From assembly GCA_050951605.1 (NCBI GenBank), contig JBMNJJ010000002.1:186001-250000 (forward strand): a stretch of 64,000 bases of DNA, given 5' to 3'. Shown in pieces: positions 41,449 through 49,907 of the stretch (the stretch's first letter is position 1; each line of letters begins with the position of its first letter). Below the pieces are notes generated by a model, which was not told the origin of the DNA, searched no databases, and worked only from the letters and a program-made list of their open reading frames with translations. The stretch comes from DUTS01 sp050951605. Lineage in GTDB: Bacteria > Bacillota > Peptococcia > DRI-13 > DTU073. The position numbers and the translations under genes were made by a program.

Positions 41449-42423
41449 GTGAAGAAAGCTTATCTTGGTGTAGATGTGGGCTCGGTAAGTACAAACTTGG
41501 TTGTGACTGATGAAAAAGGAGAAATATTAGAAAATATTTATACAAGGACTGTAGGTCAACCGGTCAAAGTAGTTCAGAATGGTTTAAGAATGTTAGGTAA
41601 TAAATTAGGATCAGATGTTGAGATTATGGGGGTAGGAGTAACAGGAAGTGCTCGTAATCTCTCTTCCGTATTGGTGGGAGCTGATGTGATCAAAAATGAG
41701 ATCACGGCTCATGCTGTGGCTGTTTCGCAGATAGTTCCAGGGGCACAAACAATTATTGAAATAGGTGGGCAAGACTCTAAAATTATTATTGTAAGAGATG
41801 GTGTTGTTACTGATTTTGCCATGAATACTGTATGTGCTGCGGGGACAGGTTCTTTTCTTGACCAACAAGCGGCCCGTCTTAATATACCGATTGAAAAATT
41901 CGGTGAACTGGCTTTAAAGGCTACTAATCCGGTACGTATTGCCGGACGTTGTGCTGTTTTTGCTGAGTCGGATATGGTTCATAAACAACAATTGGGTCAT
42001 TCAGTAGAAGATATTGTTGCCGGACTTTGTGAAGCTTTAGTTCGTAATTATCTTAATAATGTAGGTAAAGGGAAAGAAATTCTTGCTCCTGTAGTTTTTC
42101 AGGGTGGAGTAGCGGCAAATGTGGGGATTAAAGCAGCTTTTGAAAAAACCTTAAATACAGAAGTAATTATTCCGAAATATTATGATGTAATGGGGGCAGT
42201 GGGTTGTTGCTATCTAGCGATGAAAGCTACTCAAAATAAGCCCACTAAATTTAAGGGGTGGGAGGCTGCAGAATTTAATTTCCGTCCGACTAGTTTTGAA
42301 TGTCAAGGTTGTCCTAATTTGTGTGAGGTTATTCAAATTTATGAAAATGAGGTTGTGATCGCTCGTTGGGGTGATCGTTGTGGTAAGTGGTCTAATGCGA
42401 GTCTTAGTAGTGAGGTTAGTTAG
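41449..42423 (+). CDS. BadF/HgdC-type ATPase, acyl-CoA dehydratase activase
   Basis: The 324-residue protein is an ASKHA ATPase: AYLGVDVGSVSTNLVV for phosphate 1, TGSARN, IIEIGGQDSKIII for phosphate 2, and NTVCAAGTGSFLDQQA plus GRCAVFAESDM. The two Cys normally hold the bridging [4Fe-4S] cluster of the homodimer. An extra C-terminal Cys set (CQGCPNLC, GDRCGKW) is present. Such activases inject one electron with ATP into 2-hydroxyacyl-CoA dehydratases or benzoyl-CoA reductases. No standard dehydratase alpha/beta pair lies nearby. AGGAGGAG precedes the GTG 41449 start. Confidence 0.88.
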   Translation: MKKAYLGVDVGSVSTNLVVTDEKGEILENIYTRTVGQPVKVVQNGLRMLGNKLGSDVEIMGVGVTGSARNLSSVLVGADVIKNEITAHAVAVSQIVPGAQTIIEIGGQDSKIIIVRDGVVTDFAMNTVCAAGTGSFLDQQAARLNIPIEKFGELALKATNPVRIAGRCAVFAESDMVHKQQLGHSVEDIVAGLCEALVRNYLNNVGKGKEILAPVVFQGGVAANVGIKAAFEKTLNTEVIIPKYYDVMGAVGCCYLAMKATQNKPTKFKGWEAAEFNFRPTSFECQGCPNLCEVIQIYENEVVIARWGDRCGKWSNASLSSEVS

Positions 42424-42442
42424 TTTAAAAATTCTTTGAAAA

Positions 42443-42492
42443 AATCCTTGGGGTAAGCTTCCTGCGAGTGCCTTTCAAGGAATTTTTCTTTT
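42443..42492 (+). terminator. Terminator after the activase operon
   Basis: AATCCTTG pairs with CAAGGAATT (42476-42484, one bulge) across a long loop, followed by TTTTTCTTTTT. It may also serve the opposing small gene. Confidence 0.6.
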
Positions 42493-42497
42493 TCCCA

Positions 42498-42809
42498 TTA
42501 AAAATTTTTATTATTTTTTCTTGAATTTATTTTAGGGAGTTGAATTAGAGCGGGAGAGCTAGGTTCTTTCTCGGCTAAGGGATGTCGTGGGGCAATAACG
42601 ATGGTAATACTGCTAATAATTATTTTCTGCTGATCATATTCAACTCGAGGTACGATGACCGATAATTCCGCTGGGATTTCCGAGGTGGTTTCTCTTTTTA
42701 CAAACAAATTTAAACCACATAAGTTAAGCTTAATTTCGTCATGTGTCCAATTAGGAGTTTTAATTTTTTGTAAGCTATTTTTTATTTTATTTAAAAAAGT
42801 TTTTCCCAT
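42498..42809 (-). CDS. Hypothetical protein, 103 aa
   Basis: A minus-strand frame fills the gap between the activase gene and the nucleoside kinase gene. AGGGGGGA lies nine bases before its ATG. The product (MGKTFLNKIKNSLQKIKTPN onward) is soluble, with a basic N-terminus, a beta-rich middle (ELSVIVPRVEYDQQKIIISS) and a proline/lysine tail. No family was recognised. Antisense frames here have no ribosome site. The gene is probably real on the basis of its ribosome site and lack of overlap. Confidence 0.55.
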   Translation of the reverse strand: MGKTFLNKIKNSLQKIKTPNWTHDEIKLNLCGLNLFVKRETTSEIPAELSVIVPRVEYDQQKIIISSITIVIAPRHPLAEKEPSSPALIQLPKINSRKNNKNF

Positions 42810-42947
42810 TTTTATTTCCCCCCTGTTTTATATATTATGACGTTAAAATTAAAAAAGTTTTTACTGCATTTAGATATTTTTTAATATATAATGACAGACA
42901 AATGATATTTATAGAATATTAATATATTTTAAGGAGGAGAATTAGCA

Positions 42948-44630
42948 TTGCAGAAAGGTAAACGGAAAGAATTACTAGCTTTAGAGATACAGGAAAAAAG
43001 CATTCAAGTACCACTCGGAACATCTTTATTAAATATTGCTTCGTCCTTAGAAATGAACTTTACTTATCCTATTTTAGGTGCTAAGTATAATGGAGAATTA
43101 GTCGATTTATATAGGGAAGTGACTGCGCCGGGTAAAATTGAGTTTTTTGATATAACTTCTTTAGAAGGAATTAGAATCTACAGGCAGAGTTTAGTGTTTC
43201 TTCTCGCCAGAGCGGTAAATGAATTGTTCCCCCTTAGAAAATTAAAGGTACAGCATTCTTTAGGTAAAAGTTATTATTGCGAGTTTAAAGGGATGGATTA
43301 TATTTCTCCGTTAGATTTAATTGCGTTAGAAGCTAAAATGAAGGAATTTGTGGAAGCAGAAGAACCGATCATTCCTCAAGATTTAAGTCGCGAAAATGCT
43401 TTACGGATTTTATCGGCTCAAGGGCATGAGGAAAAGGTAGCTTTATTAGAAAATTTAAATTGGAAAAAAATTAGGATTTATACTTCCGGTTCTTATTCTG
43501 ATTATTCGTATCGTCTTTTAGCACCTGATACAGGTAAATTAAAAGTATTTAAATTGGAAACTTATGCGAAAGGTTTTTTATTAAGGTTTCCCGTACCTGC
43601 TAATCCTACAGAAGTAGCCCCTTATCCTAATTTACCTAAATTAGGGCAAGTTTTCCGGGAGTCGGAAGAATGGGCAAGTATTTTAGGTATTAGTAATTTA
43701 GCCGGATTATATGGACATTGTCAATACGACCAGCAGAAATATAATCAATTAATTCATATCGCGGAAGCTCTACATGAAAAAAAAATTGCCAGAATTGCTG
43801 ATGAAATATATAGTCAGCATGAGCAATTTAGAATCGTATTAGTAGCTGGTCCCTCTTCTTCGGGAAAGACTACTTTTGCGCAGCGTTTGGCAATCCAGTT
43901 ACGGGTTTTGGGGTTACAACCGGTTCCCATTTCCCTTGATGATTATTTTGTTAATCGTGAAGATACACCCTTGGATGAGTGGGGTGAGCCTGATTTTGAG
44001 GCTCTTGAAGCAATAGATTTAGAACTTTTTAATCAACATTTAAGGGAATTGATTGCAGGACTTGTTGTAGAAGTTCCTGTGTTTAATTTTGAGACCGGGC
44101 GCAGAGAATGGTCTGGGAAAAAATTGCAGGTTAAACCCGGACAGCCACTAATTATTGAAGGAATACATGGTTTGAACGAGGAGTTAACCTCTTCAGTGCA
44201 GAGAAAAAATAAATACAAAATTTACATTAGTGCTTTAACTCAGATTACTATTGATGACCATAACCGAATTCAAACTACTGATACGAGGCTGATTCGAAGA
44301 ATTGTTCGTGATTATCAGTTTCGAGGGCAAAGTGCTTTAGGGACATTAAAGCGGTGGGCTTCAGTACGGCGCGGGGAGGAAAAAAACATTTTTCCTTATC
44401 AAGAAGAAGCAGACATGATGTTTAATTCTGCTCTTCTTTATGAATTATGTGTTTTAAAAAAGCATGCTTTTCCTTTATTAAGTGAGGTAAATATTAAGGA
44501 AAAAGAATATACGGATGCACGTAGATTATTAGATTTATTAGCTTATTTCCCGGAAATTAATGACAAAAATGTTCCACTTAATTCTATCTTACGGGAGTTT
44601 ATAGGAGGAAGTTCTATTCATGGGCAGTAA
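42948..44630 (+). CDS. Nucleoside (uridine) kinase with TGS/ThrRS-like N-terminal domain
   Basis: The 560-residue protein joins an N-terminal TGS domain (about 15-75) and a second domain like the ThrRS editing/SAD region (about 80-210, with SDYSYRLLAPD) to a C-terminal P-loop kinase (VLVAGPSSSGKTTFAQRLAI at about residue 300; DDYFVNREDTP; VEVPVFNFETG; IIEGIHGLN). The kinase half belongs to the uridine kinase/phosphoribulokinase family. This fusion is known in Clostridia and Thermotogae but poorly understood. TTG 42948 is set by AAGGAGGAG. The ThrRS-like half lacks a synthetase catalytic core. Confidence 0.85.
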   Translation: MQKGKRKELLALEIQEKSIQVPLGTSLLNIASSLEMNFTYPILGAKYNGELVDLYREVTAPGKIEFFDITSLEGIRIYRQSLVFLLARAVNELFPLRKLKVQHSLGKSYYCEFKGMDYISPLDLIALEAKMKEFVEAEEPIIPQDLSRENALRILSAQGHEEKVALLENLNWKKIRIYTSGSYSDYSYRLLAPDTGKLKVFKLETYAKGFLLRFPVPANPTEVAPYPNLPKLGQVFRESEEWASILGISNLAGLYGHCQYDQQKYNQLIHIAEALHEKKIARIADEIYSQHEQFRIVLVAGPSSSGKTTFAQRLAIQLRVLGLQPVPISLDDYFVNREDTPLDEWGEPDFEALEAIDLELFNQHLRELIAGLVVEVPVFNFETGRREWSGKKLQVKPGQPLIIEGIHGLNEELTSSVQRKNKYKIYISALTQITIDDHNRIQTTDTRLIRRIVRDYQFRGQSALGTLKRWASVRRGEEKNIFPYQEEADMMFNSALLYELCVLKKHAFPLLSEVNIKEKEYTDARRLLDLLAYFPEINDKNVPLNSILREFIGGSSIHGQ

Positions 44631-44673
44631 ATGAATGAAAATATTTTTTCAGAAAGGAATAACAGTTTTAGTA

Positions 44674-44725
44674 TAGACATATTAACTAGAAGGTGTTATA
44701 ATACAACTTATCTAATTTAGATAAG
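44674..44725 (+). promoter_or_regulatory. Promoter and operator of the NSS transporter operon
   Basis: TAGACA (44674-44679), 17 bases, TATAAT (44697-44702), then a perfect inverted repeat CTTATCTA-ATT-TAGATAAG (44707-44725) over the start site and 5' end. A repressor site is likely; the regulator is not identified. Confidence 0.75.
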
Positions 44726-44741
44726 AAAATAAGGAGTTGAT

Positions 44742-46253
44742 ATGTCAATGGCTCGTGATCATTGGGGTACTAGGCTAGGCTTTATTCTTGCTGCTATAGG
44801 CTCCGCAATTGGCTTAGGGAACATTTGGCGATTCCCTTATGTTTGTGCCTCTAATGGAGGTGGTGCGTTTTTATTCCCATATTTTTTCGCCATCATCACT
44901 GCAGGTATACCGATTTTAATTTTGGAATTTACCATTGGGCAAAAATTTAAAGGTGGTGCTCCTGTTGCTTTAGGCAAAATGAATAAAAAATGGGAATGGT
45001 TAGGTTGGTTCCAGGCTGCCGTAGCTTTTTTCATTGCTACTTATTATGTAGCGATTGTTGCTTGGGCGATTAGTTATATTGGTTTTTCTGCTACACAAGC
45101 TTGGGGTGTCGACACCAAAGCCTTTTTCTTCAATCAATACCTGAATTTATCAGAAGGGCCTTTACAACTTGGTGGAATTCAGTTGCATATTTTAATCCCT
45201 TTCCTTGCTGTCTGGCTGATTGGTTATGTTATTCTTTCTAAGGGGATTAAAAATGGAATTGAAAAAGCTAATAAAGTGTTGATACCTGCGTTGATTGTTT
45301 TAACCGGAGTTATTGTGGTACGTGGGCTTACTTTACCCGGGGCGCTTGATGGGCTTAATTATTTATTTACACCTAACTGGGAAATGATTAGGCAACCGGA
45401 GGTTTGGGTAGCTGCTTATAGTCAGATTTTCTTCAGCTTAAGTATTGGTTTTGCGATTATGATTGCCTATTCTAGTTATCTTCCAGAAAAAACTGATTTG
45501 GTAAACAGTGCTTTTATTACTGCTTTTAGTAATCATGGTTTTGAATTATTTGCTGCACTTGGTATTTTTAGTGTCTTGGGTTATATGGCGGGAGCACAAG
45601 GTGTGGAAGTAGCCGAAGTGGCTGCAGCTGGACCCGGTTTGGCGTTTGTCGTCTTTCCGGCAGCGATTAGTGCGTTACCTGCTTTTAAAGGAACAGTAGG
45701 GGCAATTTTCTTCACCACTTTGGTTTTTGCCGGTTTTACTTCTTTTATTTCAATTATCGAAGCGTTTACAACAGGAGTTATTGATAAGTTTAATATCTCT
45801 AGACAAAAAGCTCTGAATATTTGTATGGGTGTTTCTTTTGTGGTCAGTTTTGTTTTTGTAACCGGAGCCGGGATCCATGTCTTAGATATTCTTGACTACT
45901 TTATTAATAATTTTGGAATTGTTTTAGGTGGAGTTGTGGAAGTTATTTTGGTTGGTTGGTTCTTTGACTTGGAAGGTTTACGTACTCATGCCAATAGATA
46001 TTCGGATTTCGCTGTGGGTAAGTGGTGGAATTATATGATTAAATTTGTGACCCCTCTTGTTTTAGGTGTTATGTTTATTCAGAACCTAGTTCAAAACCTT
46101 AAAGTACCATATGGTGGTTATTCGTTAAATTCTTTGTTAATTATTGGTTGGGGAGCTTTTGCCCTTTGCTTTATCTTCGCTTTCGTTTTCTACCTGATGA
46201 AAGGTGATTCCTCGGTAATGCTTCAGCCTAGTAAGGAGGAGGTTAGTAAATAA
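44742..46253 (+). CDS. Sodium-dependent transporter, NSS (SNF) family
   Basis: The 503-residue protein has 11-12 membrane helices and the NSS signature near the N-terminus: WGTRLGFILAAIGSAIGLGN, then IWRFPYVCASNGGGAFLFPY. The unwound helix 1 (AAIGSAIGLGNIWRFP) forms the Na+ and substrate sites. It probably takes up an amino acid with sodium; the substrate is not readable. AAGGAGTTGAT precedes the ATG. It is followed, with a one-base overlap, by a small membrane protein typical of the MetP/MetS type. Confidence 0.92.
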   Translation: MSMARDHWGTRLGFILAAIGSAIGLGNIWRFPYVCASNGGGAFLFPYFFAIITAGIPILILEFTIGQKFKGGAPVALGKMNKKWEWLGWFQAAVAFFIATYYVAIVAWAISYIGFSATQAWGVDTKAFFFNQYLNLSEGPLQLGGIQLHILIPFLAVWLIGYVILSKGIKNGIEKANKVLIPALIVLTGVIVVRGLTLPGALDGLNYLFTPNWEMIRQPEVWVAAYSQIFFSLSIGFAIMIAYSSYLPEKTDLVNSAFITAFSNHGFELFAALGIFSVLGYMAGAQGVEVAEVAAAGPGLAFVVFPAAISALPAFKGTVGAIFFTTLVFAGFTSFISIIEAFTTGVIDKFNISRQKALNICMGVSFVVSFVFVTGAGIHVLDILDYFINNFGIVLGGVVEVILVGWFFDLEGLRTHANRYSDFAVGKWWNYMIKFVTPLVLGVMFIQNLVQNLKVPYGGYSLNSLLIIGWGAFALCFIFAFVFYLMKGDSSVMLQPSKEEVSK

Positions 46254-46387
46254 TGAATACTAGTGCTTTAATTATGTTTTTGGTAGGGGCTACGATGCTC
46301 TGGGGCGGTCTGATTGTTTGTTTACGGATCGCTTTCAAGAAGAATAATATTAATAATAATACAGATAATATAACACAGAAACAGTAG
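46253..46387 (+). CDS. NSS transporter small subunit (MetS-like)
   Basis: The 44-residue protein MNTSALIMFLVGATMLWGGL and onward has one membrane helix with the TSALIMFL...WGGL pattern of the MetS family. Those small subunits accompany MetP-type methionine/alanine importers. The ATG overlaps the transporter stop (TAATG), and AAGGAGGAGG lies 11-20 bases upstream. The hydrophilic Asn-rich tail is short. A terminator follows. Confidence 0.8.
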   Translation: MNTSALIMFLVGATMLWGGLIVCLRIAFKKNNINNNTDNITQKQ

Positions 46388-46394
46388 GAAAATG

Positions 46395-46427
46395 AAAAAC
46401 CTCACTTCAAAATGAAGTGAGGTTTTT
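46395..46427. terminator. Bidirectional terminator between metS-like and degV genes
   Basis: AAAACCTCACTTC and GAAGTGAGGTTTT form a perfect stem around AAAAT, with A-run and T-run flanks. It ends just before the degV stop on the minus strand. Confidence 0.93.
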
Positions 46428-46428
46428 G

Positions 46429-47277
46429 CTAATAAGTGAAGGCTATACCTAGAGTGCCGGGTCCTGTATGCACTCCGATTACCGGTCCTGTTTCAGCAAA
46501 AAAATCAATTTTTAGGTCAAAGTTTTCTTCAATTAATTTCTTTAAATTATAAGCTGCTTCTTCTGCGGCACCGTGTGCTACTGCTACGTGTTTCGGTAAT
46601 TTTTCACCTAAAACTTTGATCATGCTTTCGACCATTTTGCAGATAGCTTGTTTTTGATTCCTTACTTTGCCTAAGGGTATATAAATGCCGTTTTCTACTT
46701 TAACGACTGGTTTAATTTTGAGAATAGTACCTAAAAGAGAGGAGACTTTACCGATTCGCCCTCCTTTTTCTAAGTACTCTAGAGTGTCAAGAGAAAAGAA
46801 AAGTTCTGTACGTTGACGAACTTCGTTTAATTTTTCAGAAATTGTTTCTAAGGATAAATTCTTTTTAATCATTTCCAGGGCTGATACGACTTGAAGTCCT
46901 ATCCCTAAGCTAATTGATTGAGAATCGAAGATGCGAATATTGCCTTTAAGCATCCGAGCTGCTGTTTCGGCCATGGAAGCGGTACTACTTAAGCCGGAAG
47001 AAATATGAATAGAGAGAATCTCATATCCTTCTTGAAGTAAAGATTGATATGTTTGCAGAAAGTCATTTACAGAAGGAGTGGAGGTTTTAGGTAATTTATC
47101 TCCTGCTTTTTCTAGTAAGGGATAGAATTCCCGAGGATGAATATTAACGCCATCTAAATAGGTCTTGTCAGGAAAATTTACATAGAGGGGGACTACGGTA
47201 ATCTCATGTTTTTTGATAAAATCTTCCGGTAGGTCAGCAGTACTATCGGTAACAATTTTAATATTATTCTTAGCCAT
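46429..47277 (-). CDS. DegV-family fatty acid-binding protein
   Basis: The 282-residue protein starts MAKNNIKIVTDSTADLPEDF and has the DegV motifs SQPSVNDF-type (TSTPSVNDFLQTYQ), SIHISSGLSSTASMAETAA, FDSQSISLGIGLQV and GPVIGVHTGPGTLGIAF. DegV/FakB proteins bind fatty acids for phosphorylation by the FakA kinase. I chose ATG 47277 for its AAAGG spacing; TTG 47286 is possible. It sits alone, opposite to its neighbours. Confidence 0.9.
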   Translation of the reverse strand: MAKNNIKIVTDSTADLPEDFIKKHEITVVPLYVNFPDKTYLDGVNIHPREFYPLLEKAGDKLPKTSTPSVNDFLQTYQSLLQEGYEILSIHISSGLSSTASMAETAARMLKGNIRIFDSQSISLGIGLQVVSALEMIKKNLSLETISEKLNEVRQRTELFFSLDTLEYLEKGGRIGKVSSLLGTILKIKPVVKVENGIYIPLGKVRNQKQAICKMVESMIKVLGEKLPKHVAVAHGAAEEAAYNLKKLIEENFDLKIDFFAETGPVIGVHTGPGTLGIAFTY

Positions 47278-47377
47278 TTTTTTCAACCTTTCTTTATTTT
47301 TATCAAGTCATATTATGCCGAGTTTAGCCTAGTTTGATGGAAATAGCAAGATGTGAATTAAAAAGTTCTAAAATTAG

Positions 47378-47406
47378 TTGACGAGGTTTTTTTTTGATAA
47401 TATAAT
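47378..47406 (+). promoter_or_regulatory. SigA promoter of the pyrimidine operon
   Basis: TTGACG (47378-47383), 17 bases, TATAAT (47401-47406). Transcription should begin near 47413, leaving a leader of about 260 bases before pyrB. The 399 bases between degV and pyrB hold this promoter and the attenuator. Confidence 0.85.
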
Positions 47407-47430
47407 AGAAATAATATAGGGATAAAGTAA

Positions 47431-47460
47431 CTTTTAATCTAGTACAGAGAGACTGGAAAG
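47431..47460 (+). promoter_or_regulatory. First PyrR-binding-loop-like hairpin
   Basis: CTTTTAATCTAGTACAGAGA and onward: CTAGT (47439-47443) pairs with ACTGG (47452-47456), and CTTT with AAAG outside it. The loop ACAGAGAG matches the PyrR binding loop core CAGAGAG of Bacillus pyr leaders. No terminator follows within the next 80 bases. Confidence 0.6.
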
Positions 47461-47544
47461 GTAATTAAACATTATTAAGTTCATTATAACATGTTTTAGA
47501 TAACATAGCAGTTTTAATAAAAAGAATAGTTTTAGTTTGGTTTC

Positions 47545-47639
47545 CCTTGAAATTAGTCCCGTGAGGCTAGTAAGGGGTATATAAAGTTAGGATAAAGTAC
47601 AAGCTGATTATACCTTCTGCCCTGGGCAGAAGGTTTTTT
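47545..47639 (+). promoter_or_regulatory. PyrR-type attenuator (binding loop plus terminator)
   Basis: CCTTGAAATTAGTCCCGTGA and onward (47546-47574) forms the second PyrR-type loop: TAGTC pairs with GGCTA, outer CCTT with AAGG, loop core TCCCGTGAGG. CCTTCTGCC/GGCAGAAGG (47613-47621, 47625-47633) with TTTTTT to 47639 is a strong terminator just before pyrB. UMP-bound PyrR should favour termination. pyrR itself is not in the window. Confidence 0.75.
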
Positions 47640-47676
47640 AAAATGTAAAGTAAATTTATTTTAAGGGGGGGAAAGC

Positions 47677-48591
47677 ATGGGAATTAAGGGAAAAGACCTT
47701 TTAACCATGGACCAGCTGGGGCGGGAGCAGATTGAGTTAATTTTGCATACAGCTAAGGAGATGAAAAGTATCATCAGGAGAGATATTAAAAAAGTTCCTA
47801 CTTTACGGGGGAAATCTGTGGTTACTCTTTTTTATGAACCTAGTACCCGTACCCGTACTTCCTTTGAATTAGCCGGTAAATATATGAGTGCTGATGTTGT
47901 GAATATTAATACTACGGCTAGTAGTGTAGTGAAGGGGGAGAGTTTAAAGGATACGGGTTTAACTTTACAAGCAATGGGTGTAGACCTTGTTGTTATTCGC
48001 CATAGTATGGCCGGTGCTCCTGCCATGTTGGGAAGTTATCTTGAGGCGAGGGTAATTAATGCCGGTGATGGTTTCCATCAACATCCTACACAGGCATTGT
48101 TGGATATGTTAACGATTCAAGAACATTTAGGTGGTTTTAAAGGCTTAAAAGTAGCGATTATTGGAGATATTCTTCATAGTAGGGTGGCTCGTTCTAATTT
48201 AAGTGGGTTAACAACAATGGGGGCTAATGTTTGTTTGTGTGGACCGGCAACCTTGATTCCTCCCGGCTTAGAAGAACAAGGTGCCGAAGTAACTTATAAT
48301 CTGGAAGAAGCTATTGCGGGGGCCGATGTGATTGTAATGCTAAGAATTCAGTTAGAAAGGCAAAAGGCTGGTTTTTTCCCTTCTTTACGGGAATATAGTC
48401 AATTATATGGTTTAAATAAGAAAAGGTTAGCTTTGGCGAAAAAAGACTGTTTAGTTATTCATCCCGGACCGATTAATCGTGGGGTCGAAATATCGGGGGA
48501 GGTAGCGGACAGTCTTAATTCTTATATTAATGAACAGGTAACGAATGGGGTTGCTGTACGGATGGCTCTTTTATATTTGATGTTAACTTGA
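47677..48591 (+). CDS. pyrB: Aspartate carbamoyltransferase catalytic subunit
   Basis: PyrB joins carbamoyl phosphate to aspartate. The 304-residue protein has FYEPSTRTRTSFELAGKY for carbamoyl phosphate, GDGFHQHPTQALLDMLTI, and the closing HPGPINRGVEI for aspartate. No pyrI regulatory subunit lies nearby, as in the Bacillus type enzyme. AAGGGGGGG precedes the ATG. It is the first gene of an eight-gene operon. Confidence 0.96.
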   Translation: MGIKGKDLLTMDQLGREQIELILHTAKEMKSIIRRDIKKVPTLRGKSVVTLFYEPSTRTRTSFELAGKYMSADVVNINTTASSVVKGESLKDTGLTLQAMGVDLVVIRHSMAGAPAMLGSYLEARVINAGDGFHQHPTQALLDMLTIQEHLGGFKGLKVAIIGDILHSRVARSNLSGLTTMGANVCLCGPATLIPPGLEEQGAEVTYNLEEAIAGADVIVMLRIQLERQKAGFFPSLREYSQLYGLNKKRLALAKKDCLVIHPGPINRGVEISGEVADSLNSYINEQVTNGVAVRMALLYLMLT

Positions 48592-48608
48592 AGGGGGGAA
48601 GAATTTTA

Positions 48609-49907
48609 ATGAAGTTATTATTAAAAGGCGGTTTAGTGCTTGACCCCCGAACCGGACTGGAAAAAGAGGGGGATGTGCGCATTGCTGAGGGGAAAATTAC
48701 GGAAATAGGTTCAAATTTGGAAGCAAGAGATGAAGAACAAATTGACCTGCAAGGGAAAATTATAGCCCCCGGTTTTATTGACTTGCATGTACATCTACGT
48801 GAACCTGGGGGAGAAGCTCATGAAACAGTCCTTACTGGATGTCAGGCGGCGGCGGCGGGAGGATTTACCGCGATTGCAGCCATGCCGAATACTAATCCTT
48901 GTGCGGACAATGAGGGTGTTATTGAATTAATAAAAGCGCGGGCAGAAAAAGTCGGTTTGGTACACGTACTACCTATCGGGACAATTAGTAAAGGGCGGGC
49001 AGGTCAAGAGATTGCTGAAATCGGTTCACTTTATCAAGCCGGTGCGGTGGCTGTTTCTGATGATGGCAGCTGTGTGGCTAGTAGTGAGGTCATGCGGAGG
49101 GCTTTAGAGTATACGAAGATTTTTGGTTTGCCGGTTATTTCTCATTGTGAAGACGCTGCTCTTTCTGCAGATGGTTTAATGCATGAAGGAAGTTGGTCTA
49201 CAATTTTAGGGTTACGTGGTATTCCGGCACAAGCGGAAGAAATTATGGTGGCGAGAGATATCTTGCTGGCGGAATTAACCGCAGGGAAACTGCATTTAGC
49301 TCACTTAAGTACTGCAGGAAGTGTAGCTTTAGTGAGATTTGCTCGTGAGCGAGGAGTTACTGTAACCGCTGAAGCAACACCACATCATCTTTTACTTACG
49401 GAGGAAGAAGTACAGAGTTATTCGACGAGTACTAAGGTTAATCCACCTTTGCGTAGTAAGGCAGATGTTCAAGCAATAAGAAAGGCGGTAAAAGAAGGTT
49501 TAATTCAATGCCTTGCTACTGACCATGCTCCTTGGTCGCAGGAAGAAAAAGAGCAGGAGTATAGTAAGGCACCTAGTGGAATTGTAGGTTTAGAAACGGC
49601 GATACCTATTGTTTGGGATACTTTAGTAGTTAAAGAAAAGATGAGTCCCCTAGAACTAATCGCTAGGTTTACAACGGGGCCGGCTAAGGTTTTAGGTTTG
49701 GATAAAGGTTATTTAGCTGTAGGTAAAGAAGCTGATGTAACGATTATTGACCCTCTTTTGAAAAAGGCAGTTAAGGCTAGTGAATTTTATTCTCTGGGTA
49801 AAAACACCCCGGTAGATGGTCGCGTTTTTCAAGGTTGGCCAGTGATGACTATAGTCGGAGGGAAGATAGTAATGCGTGAGGGCAAGGTGAAGGGGGACAA
49901 AAATTGA
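48609..49907 (+). CDS. pyrC: Dihydroorotase
   Basis: PyrC cyclises carbamoyl aspartate. The 432-residue type I enzyme has the zinc pair in GFIDLHVHLREPGGE, MPNTNPCADN, SDDGSCVASSEVM, HLAHLST and CLATDHAPW with the catalytic Asp. The start ATG 48609 is set by AAGGGGGGAAG; an in-frame ATG at 48588 overlaps pyrB and lacks a ribosome site. The stop overlaps the TTG of carA by four bases. Confidence 0.95.
   Translation: MKLLLKGGLVLDPRTGLEKEGDVRIAEGKITEIGSNLEARDEEQIDLQGKIIAPGFIDLHVHLREPGGEAHETVLTGCQAAAAGGFTAIAAMPNTNPCADNEGVIELIKARAEKVGLVHVLPIGTISKGRAGQEIAEIGSLYQAGAVAVSDDGSCVASSEVMRRALEYTKIFGLPVISHCEDAALSADGLMHEGSWSTILGLRGIPAQAEEIMVARDILLAELTAGKLHLAHLSTAGSVALVRFARERGVTVTAEATPHHLLLTEEEVQSYSTSTKVNPPLRSKADVQAIRKAVKEGLIQCLATDHAPWSQEEKEQEYSKAPSGIVGLETAIPIVWDTLVVKEKMSPLELIARFTTGPAKVLGLDKGYLAVGKEADVTIIDPLLKKAVKASEFYSLGKNTPVDGRVFQGWPVMTIVGGKIVMREGKVKGDKN

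Noticed and set aside
42655..42840. Plus-strand 61-codon frame opposite the hypothetical gene at 42498-42809
   Set aside because: No ribosome site, while the minus-strand frame has AGGGGGGA at the right distance.
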